DNA from: an uncultured Paraglaciecola sp.
GTDB taxonomy: Bacteria; Pseudomonadota; Gammaproteobacteria; Enterobacterales; Alteromonadaceae
Direction: 5' to 3'
Assembly (NCBI GenBank): GCA_905479025.1
Contig: CAJQKX010000024.1
Coordinates: 1 to 5,530 of the forward strand
Length of the DNA: 5,530 nt
Position 1 is the first letter of the stretch; each line of letters begins with the position of its first letter. Shown one piece after another: positions 1-5,530 of the stretch. The translations under genes were made by a program, and so were the position numbers. Under the pieces are notes generated by a model that was given only the letters and a program-made list of their open reading frames with translations, made no database searches and had not been told where the DNA came from.

Positions 1-4
1 GCTT

Positions 5-733
5 ATGAAAAACATTGCTTCTTACTCATTAAGGTGGATATGCATATTTTGCGTATCTGCCTTGAATTTTGGCTGTAGCTATCTACCTGATGATCCATTT
101 CAGCAAACCATGTCCAATGTTCAATTACAGCAAAATGCTGAAACTGATTTTTGGAATGTTAATTTAAAGTCTTGGGATAAATGGAATGTAAATAGCCCGG
201 GTAATAAAGACGTAATATGGTCAAGAGCTGAGGATGCCATTCATGCAAAGTTTACGGCAAGTTCAGAGCTAAATATCTTTGGTCAAAGGGCACATACGCT
301 GAGTGTGAAAATTATACAGTTAACAGAAATCAGCGCCATCAATACATTATTTCAAACCCCTGACGGTATAGCCACGGTGCTAAGTCAATCACTGGAAATG
401 ATACCCAATGCGGTATTTAGTGAATCTTTTATCGTCGCGCCTAAGCAAGAAATTACCTTTAATCTTGCTAGAGAAGAAAATGTTAAATACATAGCAATCG
501 TTGCAGGGTTTGCGGAGCTTAATAAGAATCAAGTTGTACGTATTATACCCATTTCGATAAATATCAAAGCACAAGAACCAATAAAGACTGATTGGTCTTA
601 TCTAGATTATCTAACGTTAGGCTATTTTACTGAACAAGAAATTCAACCAGACATCGTCAGACCCTCAAAAATCAGACTGAATATTCGTCTTGGCGAAAGC
701 AGTATTACCGAGTTTAGCGCGATAGCTAGCTAA
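5..733 (+). CDS. tssJ: T6SS outer-membrane lipoprotein TssJ (VasD/SciN family)
   Basis: Predicted outer-membrane lipoprotein of the T6SS membrane complex, which in known systems binds the periplasmic end of TssM. The 242-residue product starts with a basic/hydrophobic signal peptide (about residues 1-23) followed by Cys24, the likely lipidated residue; the next residue is Ser, which fits outer-membrane sorting. The lipobox (L-N-F-G-C) is poor because position -3 is Asn rather than Leu/Val/Ile. The family's beta-sandwich is recognisable from about residue 76: a strand with SELNIFGQ, then TLSVKIIQL, then FIVAPKQEI (the 'xxPG'-like turn), then KYIAIVAGF, which is very typical of TssJ. The protein is longer than the usual 150-190 residues because of an Asn/Trp/Gln-rich stretch after Cys24 (about 25-75) and an aromatic-rich stretch (about 190-220) before the final strand. 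ATG at 5 is the first start visible; its ribosome site is outside the window. It sits directly before tssK, as in many T6SS operons. Identity is well supported by fold motifs plus context. Confidence 0.88.
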   Translation: MKNIASYSLRWICIFCVSALNFGCSYLPDDPFQQTMSNVQLQQNAETDFWNVNLKSWDKWNVNSPGNKDVIWSRAEDAIHAKFTASSELNIFGQRAHTLSVKIIQLTEISAINTLFQTPDGIATVLSQSLEMIPNAVFSESFIVAPKQEITFNLAREENVKYIAIVAGFAELNKNQVVRIIPISINIKAQEPIKTDWSYLDYLTLGYFTEQEIQPDIVRPSKIRLNIRLGESSITEFSAIAS

Positions 734-734
734 T

Positions 735-740
735 TGGAGA
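735..740 (+). promoter_or_regulatory. Ribosome binding site of tssK
   Basis: TGGAGA lies 6 nt before the ATG at 747, inside the 13-nt gap after the tssJ stop. It is a good Shine-Dalgarno match and supports this start for tssK. Confidence 0.7.
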
Positions 741-746
741 TAATTA

Positions 747-2111
747 ATGGATTCAATAAAATCCTTATATTGGAATCAGGGGTTATTTTTGAAGCCTCAA
801 CACTTTCAACATCTAGATAAGTATATATCTGCCACTTCTAATGCATATTCTAAAGCACGCTGTGGTACAGATTCAGGTATTTCTCAATTAAAATTTGACT
901 TGCCCGCTTTAAAATTGGGCTTGATAACAATAGAAAGTTTTGAATGCATACTTGATGACGGTACCTTGATTTCATATCCAGGAAACAGTCAAATCTCTTC
1001 TTTAAAGTTAGAGCAAAGTAGTGTGGATGAGGCGGGCATAATTGAAATTTACATTAGCCTGGGCTCTCTTTCCGCAGAGCAGTCTAACCTGGCTTCAAAC
1101 ACCACACCGAATGCTCGTTTCACACTTGCGCCAGATGTCGATACAAAAGATATTTTTGATGCTAATGAGCAAGCACCGTTATCCACCTTGAACTTTAACT
1201 GTAAGGTAATGACAGAGGCATTATCACGCTCAAGTGATGGTGCTAAGGTCATAAAAATTGCAGAGCTGAACGTAGTGAGCGACGAGTATGTATTGTCTGA
1301 AAGTTATATACCCAAAATAACGTTATTAAGTGGCTCTGAAACACTTAATAAATTAGTGAAAAAAACACGGCTAAGTTTAATCAGTCGCTTTGAACAATTA
1401 CAAAATATTAGCTCTTTCGATGGGGGACTAGCGAATAATTCGAATAATGTCTCAGTAGGTCTAGCCATGATGGCAATTGGCAATAATATTGCTAGTTTTA
1501 ATCAATTTGAAGACGATGATTCAACATTACCGTCAGATATATACTTGGCTTATAGACAATTAATTTCTCAATTAAGTATATTTTCACAAGATGTCTCTGT
1601 TACAGGGGAAAGCGCGGTAGAAACTCAATCAATCATCCCTTTCAATCGTAATAATTTATCGGATTGCTTCTCTAGAGCGAACAAACTCACGGTTAAATTA
1701 TTAAATGAACTTACTATTAAGCCTGAATTATTGATCAATTTGGTACATCAAGGCGGCTCTAAGTTTGTTGCACCATTAAGCAGTGAATTTTTAGCCGCAA
1801 ATACCCGAATATATATTCGGGTTAGGACCAAAGAAAATTTATTAGATGATATGGACTCGAGACTTGATTTTGTAAAAGTAGGGGCTGATGGTCAGGTGGA
1901 TGTTTATCTTAAACGGGCATTGCCAGGGGCTGAATTGAGCTATTTGAACAAAAAGCCACAAGGTGTTGCAACGGTTCCTGACAGTTATTATTTTAATATT
2001 GATCGACAGTCGTACCAGTGGCAAAAAGTGATAGAAATGAGACGAATTGGTATTATCTGGAATGACGCTCCAGAAGATATAGTAATCGAATTAATCGCAG
2101 TGCAAGGATAA
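747..2111 (+). CDS. tssK: T6SS baseplate-membrane complex adaptor TssK (VasE family)
   Basis: Cytoplasmic T6SS protein that in studied systems forms trimers linking the baseplate (TssF/TssG) to the cytoplasmic parts of TssL and TssM. The 454-residue length is close to the family norm of about 445. The N-terminus carries the family signature W-N-Q-G-L-F-L-K-P-Q-H-F (residues 9-20), and an ILDDGT segment (residues 68-73) matches the conserved 'DG..' strand of the N-terminal shoulder domain. The central helical part contains LPSDIY...LISQLSIF (about 261-279), which corresponds to the usual HPExLYxxLxxLxGxLxxF motif with His replaced by Leu. The C-terminal head, which binds the membrane complex, ends with SYYFNID...W..V...R.IGI....PEDIVIELIAV, as expected. 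A Shine-Dalgarno sequence 6 nt upstream supports the ATG. It lies 13 nt after tssJ and 3 nt before tssL, so translation is probably coupled. A perfect 20-bp palindrome is embedded at codons 353-359. Confidence 0.95.
   Translation: MDSIKSLYWNQGLFLKPQHFQHLDKYISATSNAYSKARCGTDSGISQLKFDLPALKLGLITIESFECILDDGTLISYPGNSQISSLKLEQSSVDEAGIIEIYISLGSLSAEQSNLASNTTPNARFTLAPDVDTKDIFDANEQAPLSTLNFNCKVMTEALSRSSDGAKVIKIAELNVVSDEYVLSESYIPKITLLSGSETLNKLVKKTRLSLISRFEQLQNISSFDGGLANNSNNVSVGLAMMAIGNNIASFNQFEDDDSTLPSDIYLAYRQLISQLSIFSQDVSVTGESAVETQSIIPFNRNNLSDCFSRANKLTVKLLNELTIKPELLINLVHQGGSKFVAPLSSEFLAANTRIYIRVRTKENLLDDMDSRLDFVKVGADGQVDVYLKRALPGAELSYLNKKPQGVATVPDSYYFNIDRQSYQWQKVIEMRRIGIIWNDAPEDIVIELIAVQG
1803..1822. repeat. 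Perfect 20-bp palindrome within tssK
   Basis: The half ACCCGAATAT is followed directly by its exact reverse complement ATATTCGGGT, with no spacer; symmetry stops at the flanking bases. It encodes residues T-R-I-Y-I-R-V (353-359) of TssK, near the start of the head domain. The GC-rich ends and AT-rich centre resemble an operator half-site pair, but no T-run follows, so it is not an intrinsic terminator. Function is unknown and chance is possible. Confidence 0.6.
2104..2108 (+). promoter_or_regulatory. Ribosome binding site of tssL, inside the end of tssK
   Basis: AAGGA lies 6 nt before the tssL ATG at 2115 and overlaps the last codons of tssK. The 3-nt gap between the tssK stop and the tssL start implies that ribosomes finishing tssK can reinitiate on tssL. 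Confidence 0.7.
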
Positions 2112-2114
2112 ATA

Positions 2115-2762
2115 ATGAGATTAATAGATAATTATATTCCAGTATTTCAAGGACTTAAAGAACTTCATCAAGAACTATCTGATACTTTAGATAAATCCCT
2201 GATTGGCGTAAAAGAAGACTTAAACGCTTTGTTATCTAAGGTTAACTGTGCAAGTTATTCTAAACAACAAAATCAAAATGCCTTATTCGCGGTTTGTGCA
2301 TTAATTGACGAAATGATTTTAGCGTCTGATTGGAAACACCGTGATGAGTGGGCAAATGAGCCCTTTCAAAAGACCTATTTCGACACTCAAAAAGCCGGAA
2401 TGCAATTTTACGAAAGGCTTGACGGTTTAAACGAAAATGATGAAAAAGAACAAGATGTGAGAGAAGTTTTTCTTTATGCCTTGGTGCAAGGTTTTTCCGG
2501 TTGTTATTTTGAAAGTGGAGAGCAAAGCGTTAAGCAAGAAATTATTCAGGCAAATTATGCGCTTCTATCAAAAAACATTGATAGCCATTTGTTTTCACCA
2601 GAGATCCCGAACCGTGAAATAAATAACGGTAGTCAGGTTAGTAGAAAAAAACAAAAAGAGTTGCTCTTAGTACTTGTCCCAATTGCAGCGGTTTTATTAA
2701 CCTACTTTTTATTGAGAAGCGATCTTGTCGAGAGCGTATCTCAAATTTTAAGCCAAATTTAG
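2115..2762 (+). CDS. tssL: T6SS inner-membrane protein TssL (DotU/IcmH family)
   Basis: Inner-membrane component of the T6SS membrane complex; in known systems its cytoplasmic helical hook-shaped domain contacts TssK and TssM. The 215-residue product has the DotU signature: FAVCALIDEMIL (residues 58-69, with the conserved A-L-I-D-E), tryptophans 73 and 79 of the 'W...' segment, a FYERLDGL helix (98-105), and VFLYALVQGFSGCYF (118-132), which matches the family's 'L.LGF.G.Y' motif. A basic KRK-like patch (about 177-181) is followed by one membrane helix, about 183-200, and a short periplasmic tail of some 15 residues, giving the expected C-tail-anchored topology. There is no C-terminal OmpA-like peptidoglycan-binding domain, so this is the short form of TssL. 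The ATG has a good Shine-Dalgarno sequence in the end of tssK. It is placed between tssK and tssM, the common order in T6SS operons. Confidence 0.93.
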   Translation: MRLIDNYIPVFQGLKELHQELSDTLDKSLIGVKEDLNALLSKVNCASYSKQQNQNALFAVCALIDEMILASDWKHRDEWANEPFQKTYFDTQKAGMQFYERLDGLNENDEKEQDVREVFLYALVQGFSGCYFESGEQSVKQEIIQANYALLSKNIDSHLFSPEIPNREINNGSQVSRKKQKELLLVLVPIAAVLLTYFLLRSDLVESVSQILSQI

Positions 2763-2775
2763 TTGGTATTATAGA

Positions 2776-5530
2776 ATGAAAAAATTCCTGAAGTTTCTAC
2801 TTATTGTCTTTATTTGGTCAGTAATATTTGGTGTCTGTTTTGCAGGGGCTATATTGGCAGGTTTAACAGAAGCCATCGGTATACAAGTATTTGTTGCCAT
2901 TTTCGTTGGCTGGTACGGCATTAAATTTTGTATTTATCTATATAAGCGCTGGCAGGCCAAACAACGGGTTGAAAAGCTAATCAATATCGAGTCTGCAAAA
3001 AGTGATAAAACCAAACTATCCTTTTTCCATTTTTTGTTTTCTAAAGATATTGATAAACATATTAAACGCGTGATCGCCAGAGTTCATCGAAACCATAGCG
3101 CGAATGAACAGCAGCAAGATGCAAACTTCATTATGCATTTAAAAATGGATAATAAACACGCCGACTGGTTATGCAATGACTCAACCAATAAGCCGAAAAT
3201 AAATGATCCTATTTTTACTGAGTATAAACATATTAATTGGCTTGTTTTTAATCAGCTTGTAGTGGTGGACGTAGATTCCTATTTAATGAGGGATGTTAAT
3301 GCCGCAGCCAACAGTGAATGGTTGCAAATACTTCATGGTTTAGCCTCAAGCGAAAAAGAAAAGTCATTAGATGGATTATTAGTATCTATCCACGTAAATG
3401 ATTTAGTAGACCTTAGCGCCAGAAATCAAATAGCAGATACACTTCGTAAAAAGTATGAAGAAATCAAAGAGCATTGTGGTGTTGAAGTGCCAATAAATAT
3501 AACCCTTCTTGGTTTAGAGGAGTTAAGTGGCGTTGATAACTGGTTAGCAAGGTTAACTGAAGACTGGAAAGCGCAAACATTAGGCATTGTTAATCAAAAT
3601 TTAAATACAGTAGATACTTTAGTCGATAACTGTTTCCTACAAATGCAGGATGTTTTTAAACAAGGCTCTTTAACTTATCTAGTTAATCAAGGTTTTGAGG
3701 AGACTGTCGCAAACCTTCCCCATAAAACCAATGAAGTTCAACTGACAGTAGATTCTTTTTGCAATAGATTATTTTCAAATAACAGCTTTCAAGGCAAGCC
3801 TATATGTGCTGGTTTGTTTGTTGTGATGTCCCAAGGCAATAAAGCAAGTTTTGCGGATCAATTATTAGAGCAATCAGCATTATGTTGGTTACCTGCAACA
3901 TCGACGAATAAAAATACAGCCAGCGATATTGAAAGCAACAAACGTTTGGGAACCTATTTTTCTGCCGCTTCGATACTGGTTATTATTCTTGTGCTTTTAC
4001 ATAGCAATGATAAGGAAAGGATCGGTGATATCTATCAGCAATACGAGATGCAACTTTCTAATTCAGAAGAGCAAGATAAAATCATTGCAAACTTTGAAAG
4101 TCGATATCAGCTAATTAACCGTTTGAATGACGTTAATATATCCCACTGGCTGCCCCTTTCCGAAGGTGACTTTAAGGTACCAACACTAAAAGCCACCTTA
4201 GCTCACGATATTCAAGACACATTGATTGTGCCGATAGATAGCTTTTTTGAAGACCAAATTGGGCAACTCGATAAAGCTGATATTGAAGTTAAAGTTGATT
4301 ACTTAACAATATTAATGCGACGCATTAACGTATTAAGTTCAGCCAGAAATGGGGCATCATTATTTGATCTGGCTTTACTACCGCAACCCTTTGATAGCTT
4401 ATATATTGAAAATTTTTCGCCTGATGTCATTGATGGCTTAAATGACCTATACCTGAAAAGTCTTGTGATGCAGCGCGCAGCAGATAGCGCAAACTATCGT
4501 AAAGCGTGGCAACAACAAATCATTCAATATCAGGGAGCGATATCTTCTTTATTACTATCTTCAAACGGCACCATGGACTGGTTAATTGATTGGGTTAATA
4601 ACAATCAAAACGTCGAGCATGTAAATCTCAATGACTACTGGCAGGGTTCAAAATCTATGGCGTCTTCCGGCTCAGTTAAGGGGGCTTATACCCTAGCAGG
4701 TAAAGAGGTTATTGATGATTTTTCAGAACAAATATTAATAGCTTTAGGTGATGACCATCCTTTTTTAGCTAGGTACTTACCGGTATTTCAGCAGCAATAC
4801 CAACAAAACTATTTAGCCAGTTGGGGAGCATTTTTAAAGAATTTTCATACTGGTAAAAATACCCTTAGCAGCAGAAGCGAATGGTTGGATGTCATTAATA
4901 ATTTATCCACAGGAAGAAACATATTCTTCCGATTATTAAATGATGCAGACTTTCAATTAGCACCTTTTAACAACATCGACGTTAAACCCGATTGGTTTGA
5001 ATTTGTCTTGTATTATCAAGACATGCTTGCGATGGGTGAAAATGAATCTCAAAGTAATCCCAAGAAGAACAAGGTCTTGACCAAATTAGGATTAAAAGTA
5101 GTAGGTGCCTTCGGTGCAGTTGGTAAAGCCATTGCGGGTTCAGCCAAGAGCAGCTTAAAGACCAAGAAAAAGCTGGACAAAGCAAGTGGCGCAGGACCTG
5201 GCCCATCAGAGCGAGAGTTGAATTTGCAGGAAGCGGCTAAGACCTTAGATGAATATAAAGGTTTAATTGCAAACCTAGTATTTAATGTTGAGCAGCAAAA
5301 AGAATCCCATAAAACGATTAAAGCCTTCTTCGAATTTGAGAATAATCCAATAGACGAAAGTACACCTTTAGCTAACGCTAAACTTACCATCACTAAGCTA
5401 CAAGGCTTAATTGGCAAAGCAGGCAATTCTACTGAAGCTTTCTGGAGCGTATACATCGGCGCCATATTGGTGCTGGAAGATTTCATGTTAGAAGAAAGTG
5501 CGTGTTTGTTAGAGCAGTCATGGGAGGACG
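2776..5530 (+). CDS. tssM: T6SS inner-membrane protein TssM (IcmF family), 3' end beyond window
   Basis: Large inner-membrane core of the T6SS channel. The frame from ATG 2776 is open for 918 codons to the window edge; typical TssM is about 1,100-1,200 residues, so roughly the last 200-250, which include the TssJ-binding beta domain, are missing here. ATG 2776 is the first ATG after an in-frame TAA at 2749. Two membrane helices lie at about residues 5-30 and 36-57, and a third at about 394-409, giving the family topology: a cytoplasmic domain, then a long periplasmic region. The cytoplasmic domain aligns by eye with the TssM NTPase-like domain: INWLVFNQLVVVDVDSY (about 153-169) replaces the usual 'CDWWFTDEAVLIDTAGRY', and LDGLLVSIHVNDL (198-210) replaces 'INGVLVTVSVADL'. 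However, no P-loop GxxxxGK[ST] and no TKxD motif exist. Residues 763-802 form a Lys/Gly/Ala-rich stretch. The window ends at FWSVYIGAILVLEDFMLEESACLLEQSW, matching the conserved segment that precedes the C-terminal domain. No good Shine-Dalgarno sequence is seen. The family call is firm; loss of nucleotide binding is inferred. Confidence 0.93.
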   Translation, partial: MKKFLKFLLIVFIWSVIFGVCFAGAILAGLTEAIGIQVFVAIFVGWYGIKFCIYLYKRWQAKQRVEKLINIESAKSDKTKLSFFHFLFSKDIDKHIKRVIARVHRNHSANEQQQDANFIMHLKMDNKHADWLCNDSTNKPKINDPIFTEYKHINWLVFNQLVVVDVDSYLMRDVNAAANSEWLQILHGLASSEKEKSLDGLLVSIHVNDLVDLSARNQIADTLRKKYEEIKEHCGVEVPINITLLGLEELSGVDNWLARLTEDWKAQTLGIVNQNLNTVDTLVDNCFLQMQDVFKQGSLTYLVNQGFEETVANLPHKTNEVQLTVDSFCNRLFSNNSFQGKPICAGLFVVMSQGNKASFADQLLEQSALCWLPATSTNKNTASDIESNKRLGTYFSAASILVIILVLLHSNDKERIGDIYQQYEMQLSNSEEQDKIIANFESRYQLINRLNDVNISHWLPLSEGDFKVPTLKATLAHDIQDTLIVPIDSFFEDQIGQLDKADIEVKVDYLTILMRRINVLSSARNGASLFDLALLPQPFDSLYIENFSPDVIDGLNDLYLKSLVMQRAADSANYRKAWQQQIIQYQGAISSLLLSSNGTMDWLIDWVNNNQNVEHVNLNDYWQGSKSMASSGSVKGAYTLAGKEVIDDFSEQILIALGDDHPFLARYLPVFQQQYQQNYLASWGAFLKNFHTGKNTLSSRSEWLDVINNLSTGRNIFFRLLNDADFQLAPFNNIDVKPDWFEFVLYYQDMLAMGENESQSNPKKNKVLTKLGLKVVGAFGAVGKAIAGSAKSSLKTKKKLDKASGAGPGPSERELNLQEAAKTLDEYKGLIANLVFNVEQQKESHKTIKAFFEFENNPIDESTPLANAKLTITKLQGLIGKAGNSTEAFWSVYIGAILVLEDFMLEESACLLEQSWED

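Noticed and set aside
2763..2775. Possible operon boundary between tssL and tssM
   Set aside because: The gap is only 13 nt with no hairpin or promoter-like sequence, and both products belong to the same complex, so a single transcript is more likely.
3929..4114. 61-codon + strand frame overlapping the third membrane helix region of tssM
   Set aside because: It is out of frame with the clearly coding tssM sequence; its hydrophobic stretch comes from reading the T-rich membrane-helix codons in another frame.
4912..4930. Inverted repeat GGAAGAA / TTCTTCC with a 5-nt loop
   Set aside because: The stem is short, AT-rich, inside tssM and not followed by a T-run, so it is unlikely to be a terminator; a 7-bp repeat is expected by chance in a window this size.
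5049..5486. 145-codon open frame on the minus strand
   Set aside because: It lies entirely inside tssM, whose product matches the IcmF family throughout; the reverse frame has no recognisable domain and no sign of its own ribosome site.
2776..5530. tssM as a pseudogene because it has no stop and no P-loop
   Set aside because: The missing stop is due to the window edge; the frame has no internal stops or frameshifts and keeps conserved features up to the last codon.

Overview
The window holds four co-directional genes on the + strand that together encode the membrane-anchoring part of a type VI secretion system (T6SS), in the order tssJ - tssK - tssL - tssM. The first three are complete. tssM starts at 2776 and is still open at base 5530, so its 3' end lies outside the window. 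Gaps between genes are 13, 3 and 13 nt, and I see no terminator or internal promoter, so this looks like one operon whose promoter lies upstream of base 1.

The DNA is clearly AT-rich, with many TTA/ATA/AAT/AAA codons. The T6SS proteins are diverged from the well-known enterobacterial and Pseudomonas forms. A low-GC gammaproteobacterium, perhaps a marine Alteromonadales or Vibrionales type, is the best guess, but this rests on composition and gene order only.

Layout: 5-733 tssJ, outer-membrane lipoprotein of the membrane complex. 747-2111 tssK, the cytoplasmic adaptor that joins the baseplate to the membrane complex. 2115-2762 tssL (DotU/IcmH family), an inner-membrane protein with one C-terminal membrane segment. 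2776->5530 tssM (IcmF family), the large inner-membrane protein that spans the periplasm and contacts TssJ. Known biology of the family: TssJ, TssL and TssM form the trans-envelope channel, and TssK docks the phage-like baseplate onto the cytoplasmic parts of TssL and TssM. Tube, sheath, ClpV and effector genes are not in this window and presumably lie beside it.

I found no wholly new system. The points worth a second look are: a TssM whose cytoplasmic NTPase-like domain has lost its P-loop and TKxD-type motif; a lysine/glycine/alanine-rich insert in the periplasmic part of TssM; a TssJ that is long for its family and has a poor lipobox; and a perfect 20-bp palindrome inside tssK.
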